A stretch of DNA of 64,000 bases, taken from the NCBI RefSeq assembly GCF_022012475.1, contig NZ_JAKLWS010000018.1, positions 1 through 64,000 on the forward strand, given 5' to 3'. Positions 28,639 through 36,699 of the stretch are shown here, piece after piece. Under the pieces are notes generated by a model that did no database searches, had not been told where the DNA came from, and worked only from the letters and a program-made list of their open reading frames with translations. Both the position numbers and the translations under genes were made by a program. This DNA comes from Rhodohalobacter sulfatireducens. Lineage in GTDB: Bacteria; Bacteroidota; Rhodothermia; Balneolales; Balneolaceae. Each line of letters opens with the position of its first letter. Positions within the stretch are counted from its first letter, which is position 1.

Positions 28639-29505
28639 TTAATATTTGCCGACGATTCTCTCAAATTGAGATACATAATGCCCGCCAAAGAGATTTACAT
28701 GAACAAGAAGTGGATACAAATTATAGATCGGTACACGGTTTGAGAAATCGTCTTCCAATGGGGTTACGGATTTGTATCCTTCATAAAATGAGGTTGAAAA
28801 TCCGCCAAACATCTTCGTAAATGCAAGATCCATTTCCGGGTGCCCGTAATAGACGGCAGGATCGATTAAAATACCGGTTCCATTCTCATCAAAAAGATAG
28901 TTTCCGCCCCATAGATCACCATGAATCAAACAAGGTTTTGTTGGAGGAAGAAGGTCTTCCAGTTTTTTGCTGAGCCGGTTCCAATTTCCAAAAAAGTTTT
29001 GAGAAATCTTTCCGGAATCAATAGCCATTTTAAGTTGAGGGTTGATACGCTTTTCAACAAAAAATGGAATCCAGTTGTCGAATTGGTCATTCTGTTGCGG
29101 CAGGCTACCAATAAAATTATCATAGGCAAGGCCGAAATGATCACCCGTAGTATTGTGAAGTTTCGCCAATTCAGCCCCGAAATTATATGAGTCGGATGAA
29201 CTACCCGAACCTTCTCTGATATACTCTATCAGCAAGAAACCGGGAGTATCAGGTGAAGGAGGTTGAGTAACCAAAACAGAGGGTACTCGTATATCTGCAT
29301 CCACGGAGGCGAGCAGCTTTAACCCTCTAGCCTCAACATCAAAAAAATGATCCGGTGCAGATCGATTCCATTTCAGAAAGAGTGCTCCCTGATCGGTTTG
29401 CAGTTTATGGGCACGATTTATACTCCCGCCGGAGACTGTTTGCTCACTCTCAATCTTAATATCAAATTGATTTTCTAAAACATTTCTTATCGATTTTGGG
29501 ATCAT
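28639..29505 (-). CDS. Fructosamine kinase-family protein
   Basis: This is a 288-residue kinase of the fructosamine/ketosamine-3-kinase family (aminoglycoside-phosphotransferase fold). Landmarks are SGGSINRAHKL near the N-terminus (nucleotide loop), FLKWN (ATP lysine), LIHGDLWGGNYLF (catalytic Asp) and ILIDPAVYYGHPEMDLAF (metal Asp). Relatives phosphorylate sugars attached to protein amines and so trigger deglycation. It is encoded just downstream of an LMW phosphatase on the same strand, a pairing seen elsewhere. The two may act together, but that is inference. Confidence 0.88.
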   Translation of the reverse strand: MIPKSIRNVLENQFDIKIESEQTVSGGSINRAHKLQTDQGALFLKWNRSAPDHFFDVEARGLKLLASVDADIRVPSVLVTQPPSPDTPGFLLIEYIREGSGSSSDSYNFGAELAKLHNTTGDHFGLAYDNFIGSLPQQNDQFDNWIPFFVEKRINPQLKMAIDSGKISQNFFGNWNRLSKKLEDLLPPTKPCLIHGDLWGGNYLFDENGTGILIDPAVYYGHPEMDLAFTKMFGGFSTSFYEGYKSVTPLEDDFSNRVPIYNLYPLLVHVNLFGGHYVSQFERIVGKY

Positions 29506-29546
29506 AGCTGTGCTCTTTTAGCGCATCAATAATTTTACGTTGAACG

Positions 29547-29579
29547 CGTAGTACAGGCAATTCATGAATTGCCCCTACG
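29547..29579. repeat. Palindromic repeat overlapping the LMW phosphatase stop codon
   Basis: GGCAATTCATGAATTGCC (29556-29573) is a perfect 18-bp palindrome, extended by CGTAG (29547) and CTACG (29575). The right flank contains the stop codon of the phosphatase gene, so this intergenic repeat defines where that protein ends. It may double as a transcription end. Confidence 0.85.
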
Positions 29580-30090
29580 TGTCACCTGAATCCTCAATTT
29601 GCTCGGCCAGCTCATTCAGCAACGCTTCACTGCTGCGTTTGATCACATCAAAAACATTCTGGAATCCCTGCATGCCACCATAATATGGATCGGGTACAGC
29701 TTTATCGTCCGGTTGAGGGTCAAACTCCCGAAGTAATTTTATTTTATCAGAATACACCGGATTGCCGTTTAAATACTTGATATTCTTCAAATTCTCATGG
29801 TCCATTGCCAGGATGAGGTCGAACTCCTCAAGGTCGGCTTTTTCAAACCGCCGGGCTTTCGAGTGAAGTTTCACTCCTTCCTGGTTGGCCACCCACTGGC
29901 TTTTACTGTTGGCCGGCTCACCTATGTGATAGGCAGAGGTACCGGCCGAGTCAATATAAAAGTACGATTTAAGATCGCGCTCATTTACAAGATGCTGGAA
30001 AACTCCTTCGGCTGTTGGACTTCTGCATATATTGCCAAGGCAAACAAAACAGATTTTGTACGGATTGTCTTTTGTAATTTTTTGATTCAT
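29575..30090 (-). CDS. Low-molecular-weight protein-tyrosine-phosphatase family protein
   Basis: From ATG 30090 the protein has 171 residues. I prefer this start to the in-frame TTG at 30111. The P-loop FVCLGNICRSPTAEG carries nucleophile Cys17 and Arg23, and the general acid lies in VPDPYYGG. LMW phosphatases dephosphorylate tyrosine or low-molecular substrates, and relatives beside fructosamine kinases may process phosphorylated adducts. The last codons and stop are supplied by a palindromic repeat. The C-terminal tail (LAEQIEDSGDT) is short and acidic. Confidence 0.9.
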   Translation of the reverse strand: MNQKITKDNPYKICFVCLGNICRSPTAEGVFQHLVNERDLKSYFYIDSAGTSAYHIGEPANSKSQWVANQEGVKLHSKARRFEKADLEEFDLILAMDHENLKNIKYLNGNPVYSDKIKLLREFDPQPDDKAVPDPYYGGMQGFQNVFDVIKRSSEALLNELAEQIEDSGDT

Positions 30091-30342
30091 TGCTATAGTT
30101 TTGTCCTTCAAAATTGTGTTTAAAATACAATGGATAGTGCAAGTTATTCAACTACTTAACATTCTGATCGTTCCCCGGAATATGAAACGAAATCCGGTAT
30201 CCTTTAATTTTAATCTGATTTTCTACCGGAATGATTCTATCTTCATTGCTTTTATAGATCGGAGTAAAAAACTGTAAACCATAAAGTATTTTGATTGTAT
30301 AGCTTTTCTTATATTGTAGGCTTACATCAAATTTTTAGAAGA

Positions 30343-30358
30343 TGAACGATAACGTTCA
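30343..30358. promoter_or_regulatory. Perfect inverted repeat immediately before ileS
   Basis: TGAACG-ATAA-CGTTCA ends 2 bases before the ATG of ileS. It occupies the place of the ribosome-binding site, and no purine-rich SD is present there. It could be an operator or a small hairpin that controls initiation. The half-site GAACG also occurs in the TetR operator at 341-360. Function is inferred. Confidence 0.45.
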
Positions 30359-30360
30359 CT

Positions 30361-33300
30361 ATGGCTAAAAAATTCAGCGAAGTTAAACAACTTGCCTACC
30401 CAAAGGCAGAAGTTGAAATTTTAAATTGGTGGAAAGAACATCAAATCTTTAAGAAGAGTTTGGATACCCGCGATGACGGGATTCCATTTACCTTCTTTGA
30501 GGGTCCTCCAACGGCAAACGGCAAACCGGGCATTCATCATGTGATGTCTCGGACCGTTAAAGATCTGTTTTGCCGGTACAAAACGCTTAAAGGGTTCCGT
30601 GTGGAACGAAAAGGCGGCTGGGATACCCACGGCTTGCCGGTAGAGATCGAAGTAGAAAAAGAGCTTGGATTGGAAGGACGCTCGCAGGTTGAAGAGTACG
30701 GTATGGCTAAGTACAACGCCAGGTGCCGGGAAAGTGTGCTCAAATATAAAGACATTTGGGATGAGCTTACCGCTCGAATCGGGTATTGGGTAGATCTGGA
30801 TGATCCGTACGTCACTTTCGAGAATGACTACATAGAATCTGTTTGGTGGGCATTTAAACAGCTTTATGATAAGGGGCTTGTTTACAAGGGATATAAGATT
30901 CAGTGGTATTCTCCCGGCAGCGGGACAGTACTTTCATCACATGAAGTTAGTTTGGGATACGAGGAGACTCAGGACCCATCAATTTATGTGAAGTTTCCGC
31001 TGGAGGCCGATGAAAATGTCTATTTCCTAGCATGGACAACCACACCGTGGACGATTATTTCAAATATGGCGCTTGCCGTGAATCCAAACCTGGAATATGT
31101 GAAGGTTAAGGTTTCTGAAGAGAATCAAACCGAATATTATATCCTGGCGAAAGGGTGCCTGGATGATGCCATGAAGCATGATTACGAAATTGTTGATTCT
31201 TACAAAGGCTCCGAACTGGTTGGATGGGTGTACAATCCCATTTTTGACTATGCACTTGAAGAAGTCGACAAAAATGATGCATGGAGAGTTATAGAGGCCG
31301 ATTATGTAACCACTGATGAAGGTACAGGGGTAGTTCATACAGCCCCGGCTTTTGGTGCGGATGACTATGAAACGTGCAAAAAAGAGGGAATCCCTCTCTA
31401 CAATCCGATTGACGGAGACGGCCGGTTCACCGAAAAAGTACCTGATTTTGAGGGTGAATGGTTCAAAGATGCCGATAAAGAGATTGCACGTGCCATTAAA
31501 GACAAAAACAAGATGTACTGGCACGAAACCTACCTCCACAACTATCCATTTGATTGGAGAAAAGGAACCCCATTGATGTCGTACCCGGTTGAATCCTGGT
31601 TTATTCGTACTACCGAGATCAAGGATAAGATGGTGGAGTTCAACAATAAAATTAACTGGAAGCCGGAAAGTACCGGTACCGGCCGGTTTGGAACCTGGTT
31701 GGAAAATAATGTAGACTGGGCTGTTTCCCGTCAGCGATACTGGGGAACTCCGATCCCGATTTGGGTGAGTGATAAAGACCCGGAGTACGTGGAGTGCATT
31801 GGCAGTATTGAGGAGTTACGAAAGAAAGCGGGTATCGACGAAAATGAAGAGATTGATTTACACCGACCCCATATAGACAAATACACCTGGGAATGCCCGA
31901 AAGGCGGAACCATGAGGCGGATTCCTGACCTTCTTGATGTCTGGTTCGATTCCGGCTCTATGCCGTGGGCACAATGGCATTATCCTTTTGAACACAAGAA
32001 AAAGTTCAAGCAAAATTTCCCGGCCGATTTTATTGCTGAAGGAGTTGACCAGACTCGTGGCTGGTTTTATACCTTGCATGCTCTGGGAACGATGTTATTT
32101 GATAAGCCTGCTTATAAGAATGTTGTTTCCAATGGCCTTGTGCTTGATGCCAATGGCGAGAAGATGAGTAAATCTAAAGGAAACAGTGTTGATCCGGCCG
32201 ATGTGATTCAGAAATTTGGTGCTGATACGGTTCGCTGGTATATGATGAGTAACTCATCGCCATGGGAGAATCTGAAGTTCAGTGAAGATGGACTGAGGGA
32301 GGTGCAGCGAAAATTCTTTAATACGATTGTTAATACGTACTCCTTTTTTGCAATGTACGCTAACATTGATGGATTTGCGTACTCAGGTGCATCTATTCCA
32401 AGTGCGGAGCGAACCGAGATGGACCGATGGATTATCTCCAGGTTAAACTCCACAGTGAAACTGGTGGATGAATATCTCGAAGAATATGAACCGACAAAAG
32501 CGGCACGCGCTGTAGAAAATTTTGTCGAGGAGCTGAGTAACTGGTATATCCGAAGGAATCGCAGACGATTTTGGAAAGAAGGTAAAAGCCTTGATAAAAC
32601 AGCTGCCTATCAAACTCTTTTTGAATGTTTGTTGAGTCTCGCGAAAATGATGTCGCCCATTGCACCATTTATGGGTGAGTGGCTATTCCAGAGATTGAAC
32701 GATGTGGCGAAGAAGGATGAAGAATCCGTTCACCTTTCGTTTTACCCTACGGTAGAAGAAACAGCAATTGATAAGCAGCTCGAACGCCGTATGGATGTGG
32801 CACGAATCATTAGTTCGGTAGTGCTTCGAATCCGGAATCAGATTGATATAAACGTTCGGCAGCCACTGGCTCGGATTATCTTACCGATCGACAAAGAAGA
32901 ACAATCTGTCGTTGAATCGGTAAAAGATATTATATTGGATGAAGTTAACGTTAAAGAAATTGAATACGTTAAAGATGAGTCAGGAATCGTCAGTAAATCG
33001 GCGAAACCTAACTTTCCTGTTCTCGGGAAACGGCTTGGAAGTAAAATGAAAGCTGTCGCTGCAAAAATAAACGACCTTGGAAACGAAGAAATCACTACCT
33101 TTGAAAGAGAGGGAGTGATTGAGTTAAGCCTGGATGACGGCGAGACCGTTCGGATTTCATCCGATGAACTTGAGATCCAACGAACCGGTTTAAAAGGTTG
33201 GTCCGTTGAAACGGAAAAAGGCATAACCGTTGCTGTAGATACTGAGCTAACACCTGAATTGGTCCGGGAAGGTCTCACGCGTGAATTCGTAAATAGAATT

Positions 33301-33531
33301 CAAAATATGCGCAAAGAGGCCGATTTTGAGGTGACTGACAGAATCGTAGTTGGTTTTTCAGGATCTGAACAGTTGACTGAGGCGGTAGAGTCTTCTTTAG
33401 AAAGTATTAAAACAGAAATTTTAGCTGAAGAAATTAATACCAATTTATTAGAGGTGTCAGATTTTATAAAAACCTGGGAAATTGAGGGAAATGATACAGA
33501 AATATCAATACGCCGAACGATTAACAATTAA
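30361..33531 (+). CDS. ileS: Isoleucyl-tRNA synthetase, type 2 with altered HIGH motif
   Basis: This 1056-residue class I synthetase charges tRNA-Ile. Length and sequence (WDTHGLPVEIEVEKELG, DEGTGVVHTAPAFGADD editing-domain block, QTRGWFYTLHAL) place it with IleRS2, the long eukaryote-like form common in this group, rather than the roughly 930-residue IleRS1. KMSKS is at 601-605. The HIGH motif reads G57-I-H-H60 (in NGKPGIHHVM), so the first and third residues are swapped compared with HxGH. It is the only IleRS in the window and so probably essential. It begins a run with the dksA-like gene and lspA on the same strand. Confidence 0.96.
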   Translation: MAKKFSEVKQLAYPKAEVEILNWWKEHQIFKKSLDTRDDGIPFTFFEGPPTANGKPGIHHVMSRTVKDLFCRYKTLKGFRVERKGGWDTHGLPVEIEVEKELGLEGRSQVEEYGMAKYNARCRESVLKYKDIWDELTARIGYWVDLDDPYVTFENDYIESVWWAFKQLYDKGLVYKGYKIQWYSPGSGTVLSSHEVSLGYEETQDPSIYVKFPLEADENVYFLAWTTTPWTIISNMALAVNPNLEYVKVKVSEENQTEYYILAKGCLDDAMKHDYEIVDSYKGSELVGWVYNPIFDYALEEVDKNDAWRVIEADYVTTDEGTGVVHTAPAFGADDYETCKKEGIPLYNPIDGDGRFTEKVPDFEGEWFKDADKEIARAIKDKNKMYWHETYLHNYPFDWRKGTPLMSYPVESWFIRTTEIKDKMVEFNNKINWKPESTGTGRFGTWLENNVDWAVSRQRYWGTPIPIWVSDKDPEYVECIGSIEELRKKAGIDENEEIDLHRPHIDKYTWECPKGGTMRRIPDLLDVWFDSGSMPWAQWHYPFEHKKKFKQNFPADFIAEGVDQTRGWFYTLHALGTMLFDKPAYKNVVSNGLVLDANGEKMSKSKGNSVDPADVIQKFGADTVRWYMMSNSSPWENLKFSEDGLREVQRKFFNTIVNTYSFFAMYANIDGFAYSGASIPSAERTEMDRWIISRLNSTVKLVDEYLEEYEPTKAARAVENFVEELSNWYIRRNRRRFWKEGKSLDKTAAYQTLFECLLSLAKMMSPIAPFMGEWLFQRLNDVAKKDEESVHLSFYPTVEETAIDKQLERRMDVARIISSVVLRIRNQIDINVRQPLARIILPIDKEEQSVVESVKDIILDEVNVKEIEYVKDESGIVSKSAKPNFPVLGKRLGSKMKAVAAKINDLGNEEITTFEREGVIELSLDDGETVRISSDELEIQRTGLKGWSVETEKGITVAVDTELTPELVREGLTREFVNRIQNMRKEADFEVTDRIVVGFSGSEQLTEAVESSLESIKTEILAEEINTNLLEVSDFIKTWEIEGNDTEISIRRTINN

Positions 33532-33542
33532 TATTTAGTGCT

Positions 33543-33947
33543 ATGGCTGCTTCAAAAGAATCACAAAACGAAGAAAGAGTTTCTCCTTATAGTGACGAAG
33601 AACTCGAGTATTTTAAGGAAATCATCATCAAAAAAAGAGATGAAGCCGAGCAAGAGTTAACGACTCTTCAAAATCTTCTTCGGGAAAGTATGGAAAATGC
33701 TTCAGACGAGTCTGCGTATTCATTTCATATGGCAGATGCCGGCACAGATGCCCAGGAACGGGAAAAGACCTATATGCTTTTCAATCGTACAAAGAAATTT
33801 ATCCGTTACCTGGATGATGCTCTGAGACGGATTGAAAATAAAACCTATGGTGTATGCAAAGTTACCGGCAAAAAAATTGCAAAAGGACGACTTGAAGCTG
33901 TTCCACATACCCAGTTGAGCATAGAAGCAAAACTGAAACGACGATAA
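33543..33947 (+). CDS. TraR/DksA-family protein with degenerate zinc finger
   Basis: This is a 134-residue protein: an N-terminal coiled coil (about 18-60), the tip motif DAGTDA at 65-70 matching the DxxDxA that DksA inserts into the RNA polymerase secondary channel, then a second helix. The C-terminal zinc-finger region YGVCKVTGKKIAKGRLEAVP keeps only Cys105 of the four ligands. Loss of the other cysteines is usual in Bacteroidota relatives. It is encoded between ileS and lspA with 11-base gaps. A role in stringent-type control of transcription is expected from the family. Confidence 0.88.
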   Translation: MAASKESQNEERVSPYSDEELEYFKEIIIKKRDEAEQELTTLQNLLRESMENASDESAYSFHMADAGTDAQEREKTYMLFNRTKKFIRYLDDALRRIENKTYGVCKVTGKKIAKGRLEAVPHTQLSIEAKLKRR

Positions 33948-33957
33948 TAGGCTTGAT

Positions 33958-34608
33958 TTGTCTGAGACAGGAAAAAAATTAGCCATACTTTTTTCGCCGA
34001 TTGTCCTTGTGTTGATACTCGACCAAGTTACGAAATACATGGTCAGAACAACTCCGGATCTTCAGCGGATGAGCGTCATTGACGGGTGGCTTGCATTTAA
34101 TTTTACAAAAAATCCGGGCATGGCACTCGGTATGGACTGGCTTTCTACACCGGTTATTAGCTCAGTTGCTATAGTGGCAACTATTGGTATTCTTACCTAT
34201 GTGCTCTTTAACCTCTCACAAGCCACATATGCATACCTGGTTTGTATGGGGTTGATTTTAGGTGGGGCACTTGGCAATATCATGGACCGAATTTTCATGG
34301 GGATTATTGGCGGATACGGCGGCGTATTAGACGGTCATGTTGTTGATTTTATTCACTTTAACCTTGAAATTGGTGAGACTCCAGTATTTCCCTACATATT
34401 TAATGTGGCGGATATTGCAATCAGTACGTCAATAATCATTCTTCTCTTGTTTCATAAAAAAATTATGCCTGTGGAAGATGAAGCTTCGATTTCAGAACAG
34501 GATCAAGGGGAGCAAATCTTTTATAGATCTGAAGAAGAGTTTATTGAGGCGAAATCAAACGAAGAGAAGAGTATCAGGGAGTCGGGCAGTGATTCACCCT
34601 CACTCTAA
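33958..34608 (+). CDS. lspA: Lipoprotein signal peptidase (SPase II)
   Basis: This is a 216-residue membrane aspartyl protease that cleaves prolipoproteins. Four TM segments carry the family boxes: LILDQVTKYMV, FTKNPGMALG, GGALGNIMDRI, DGHVVDFIHFN with Asp130 and FNVADIAIS with Asp152, the catalytic pair. The start is TTG 33958, since no ATG lies near and residues from MSETGKK fit an N-terminus. An extra charged tail of about 45 residues (after KKIMPVEDE) makes it longer than the usual 160-170. The last 9 bases overlap the convergent ribB gene. Confidence 0.93.
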   Translation: MSETGKKLAILFSPIVLVLILDQVTKYMVRTTPDLQRMSVIDGWLAFNFTKNPGMALGMDWLSTPVISSVAIVATIGILTYVLFNLSQATYAYLVCMGLILGGALGNIMDRIFMGIIGGYGGVLDGHVVDFIHFNLEIGETPVFPYIFNVADIAISTSIIILLLFHKKIMPVEDEASISEQDQGEQIFYRSEEEFIEAKSNEEKSIRESGSDSPSL

Positions 34609-35820
34609 CATCAGTTTTTTCAAAAATCCCTCTCTGGTTTGAGGTTTATCTAATTTCTCTTCCGAATCGTCAGGATCATGATGGATTGGAATTGGCACCT
34701 CTTCAATCATCTCAAGCCCGAAGCTTTTCAACCCCACTCTTTTTACGGGATTATTGGTAAGCAACTTCAATTTTCGAACACCGAGCGAGTGCAGAATTTG
34801 AGCTCCGACTCCATAATCCCGGTAGTCCATTCGAATTCCCAAATTCTTCTGGATCTGTTCTTTATTGAGACCATCTTCTTGTAGTTTAAGAGCTTTTATC
34901 TGTTCAACTATTCCATAGTCTCTATTCATCTGATCCATATACAAAACCACACCTTTGCCGGCTTTTTCAACCATTTTCATTGCTTGGTGAAGCAGTTCTG
35001 TTTTGTCACTTCGCTTGCTGCCAAAAATATCGGCAAGAGGTGTAGATGAATGAACCCGAACTAAAACAGGCTCAGATTCTTTCCAGGAACCTTTTACAAA
35101 TGCCAGATGATGATCGTTGGTGAGTCTTTCAGAAAAAACATGGAGGTCAAAATCACCATAGATGGTTGGCATATCCACACTCAGATCTTCTTTTACCAGA
35201 GATTCATGCTCCATCCGGTAGGCTATTAAATCCTTTATGGTGATGATCTTCATGTCGAAATCTTTCGCCATCTTCATGAGGTCGGGGAGACGGGCCATAT
35301 CACCGTCATCTTTCATGATTTCACAAATAATTCCGGCTGGTTGAAGACCTGCAAGCCGGGCAAGATCAGTGGCTGCCTCAGTATGTCCGGCACGTCTGAG
35401 CACACCTCCGTTAGCAGCTACAAGCGGAAAAATATGCCCCGGTTTTCGAAAATCATCTGGATTTGCCTCCGGGTTGATCAACTCCCGAATGGTATTAGCT
35501 CGATCGGGTGCAGAAATACCGGTTGTGGTTTTACTCTTGTGATCGACGGAAATGGTGAATGCCGCCTCATCCGGATCCGCCCCGTCGGTGACCATAAAAT
35601 CGAGATCTAATTCGTGGGCTTTTTCCCGGGTAATTGGAGCACAAATTAAACCACGCCCATGTTTTGCCATAATATTTATAGCATCGGAAGTCACTTTGTC
35701 GGCAGCCATCAGAAAATCACCTTCATTTTCGCGATCTTCGTCATCCACCACAATGAGCATTTTTCCTTCACGAATATCCTCAATCGCTTCGGGAATTGTA
35801 TGAAAAGTAAATTCAGACAT
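34600..35820 (-). CDS. ribB: 3,4-dihydroxy-2-butanone-4-phosphate synthase with degenerate RibA-like domain
   Basis: This is a 406-residue riboflavin-pathway protein. The N-terminal DHBP synthase is intact ([31 protein letters not shown]-like block, [12 protein letters not shown]) and converts ribulose 5-phosphate to DHBP and formate. The C-terminal GTP-cyclohydrolase-II-like domain keeps the fold, but its zinc site is gone. Where RibA has Cys-x10-Cys-x-Cys, residues about 254-272 read [18 protein letters not shown] without any Cys. It should therefore be RibB only (RibBX-like), with GTP cyclohydrolase II supplied elsewhere. It converges on lspA with a 9-base overlap. Confidence 0.9.
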   Translation of the reverse strand: MSEFTFHTIPEAIEDIREGKMLIVVDDEDRENEGDFLMAADKVTSDAINIMAKHGRGLICAPITREKAHELDLDFMVTDGADPDEAAFTISVDHKSKTTTGISAPDRANTIRELINPEANPDDFRKPGHIFPLVAANGGVLRRAGHTEAATDLARLAGLQPAGIICEIMKDDGDMARLPDLMKMAKDFDMKIITIKDLIAYRMEHESLVKEDLSVDMPTIYGDFDLHVFSERLTNDHHLAFVKGSWKESEPVLVRVHSSTPLADIFGSKRSDKTELLHQAMKMVEKAGKGVVLYMDQMNRDYGIVEQIKALKLQEDGLNKEQIQKNLGIRMDYRDYGVGAQILHSLGVRKLKLLTNNPVKRVGLKSFGLEMIEEVPIPIHHDPDDSEEKLDKPQTREGFLKKLMLE

Positions 35821-35902
35821 AAAAATTAGCGTCTTCCGATCAAAATATTGATGGTGCAGTGCTTAAAGTGTCAATTTAAAAAATATCGGATGTTGAACCG
35901 GT

Positions 35903-36226
35903 TTATTTATTCTTGCCGGGATTTACATCCGTGATTGAACTTTTTTGGAAACGAGCCTTTACGCCACTGTCAATCTCCAAAAGAACAGTATCGTCATCAA
36001 TAGAATTCACAATTCCAAACATACCACCGCCGGTTACTACTTTGTCTCCCTTTTTCATTTCGCTCACTTTCTTCTGGATCTCTTTTTGGCGTTTGGTTTG
36101 CGGGCGGATGATAAAGAAATAGAACACAAAGAAAATTGCACCCAGGAAAAGCAGGTTGATCATTGCCCCGCCACCGCCTTCACCGCCGGGAGGAGACATC
36201 ATAAAATAGGTATATAGAAAAGTCAT
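35903..36226 (-). CDS. yajC: Preprotein translocase subunit YajC
   Basis: This is a 107-residue protein with a glycine-rich N-terminus (PPGGEGGGGAM), one TM helix (INLLFLGAIFFVFYFFII), the family hallmark RPQTKRQKEIQ after it, and the cytoplasmic KKGDKVVTGGGMFGIV domain. YajC associates with SecDF-YidC and assists protein export. Alternative starts at 36202 or 36199 (MMSPPGG) are possible. It stands alone between ribB and the DUF2892 gene, with an AT-rich leader of about 150 bases on its upstream side. Confidence 0.93.
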   Translation of the reverse strand: MTFLYTYFMMSPPGGEGGGGAMINLLFLGAIFFVFYFFIIRPQTKRQKEIQKKVSEMKKGDKVVTGGGMFGIVNSIDDDTVLLEIDSGVKARFQKSSITDVNPGKNK

Positions 36227-36374
36227 AAGTATATAATATGTTAAAAATTTTCAGACTTTAAAGATACCGTATTCTTAACCGTAGAGCAATTTATGTAGTT
36301 TGATTAATAATCAGCCTGTACTATTCCTGTTGCATATAAACACAAAAAATCTCAACAAAAAATTAATTGAGATG

Positions 36375-36581
36375 CTACTTGGTTTCTTTTTTGGTTGAAA
36401 GTCCTACCGGAAGATAGAGTGGACATGTTCCAATTAAACTGGTTAAAAGAAATACTGCCGCTAGTACGCCCAGGACAATGGCAACAGTGCCACTTATAGC
36501 GCCTGTGAAGTAAAGTATTGCTACAACTATTGCAATAACTGTTCTGATGGTTCTGTCGATTGACCCCATGTTCTTTTTCAT
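36375..36581 (-). CDS. DUF2892 (YgaP-like) inner-membrane protein
   Basis: From ATG 36581 the protein has 68 residues. This start has GAGG 8 bases upstream, whereas the in-frame ATG at 36593 lacks one. It holds the DUF2892 signature NMGSIDRTIRTVIAIVVAILYF, a second TM (VAIVLGVLAAVFLLTSL), then GTCPLYLPVGLST with the conserved Cys-Pro. The domain forms the membrane half of the sulfurtransferase YgaP and is often encoded near rhodaneses. It is last in the leftward GntR operon, divergent from the sulfur-transport operon, which supports a sulfur link. Confidence 0.85.
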   Translation of the reverse strand: MKKNMGSIDRTIRTVIAIVVAILYFTGAISGTVAIVLGVLAAVFLLTSLIGTCPLYLPVGLSTKKETK

Positions 36582-36597
36582 AATAATCCTCATTAGT

Positions 36598-36699
36598 TCA
36601 AGTGAATTGTTGGATCAACAAACCAATAAGAGCAGCGATGACCAGGCAAATAGTACATACGAGAATCAACTTCACCCATGTTGGTTTGTCTTTAATCAT
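36598..36699 (-). CDS. 33-residue single-pass membrane peptide
   Basis: ATG 36699 to TGA 36598 encodes a 33-residue peptide with a charged start (MIKDKPTWVKL), one hydrophobic helix containing two Cys (ILVCTICLVIAALIGLLI), and a QQFT tail. Its ATG overlaps the stop of the GntR gene by 8 bases, and its stop lies 16 bases before the DUF2892 start, so the three are probably co-translated. It is too short for routine gene calling. The coding case rests on gapless packing in an operon and the clean TM pattern. Function is unknown. Confidence 0.55.
   Translation of the reverse strand: MIKDKPTWVKLILVCTICLVIAALIGLLIQQFT

Noticed and set aside
30112-30360. T-box riboswitch upstream of ileS
   Set aside because: No specifier-loop, T-box sequence or antiterminator could be seen. 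T-boxes are not typical of this phylum. Only the small palindrome at 30343 stands out.
33160-33175. Further copy of the TCATCSGATGA repeat inside ileS
   Set aside because: It is part of a conserved coding stretch without an inverted partner and is expected by chance.
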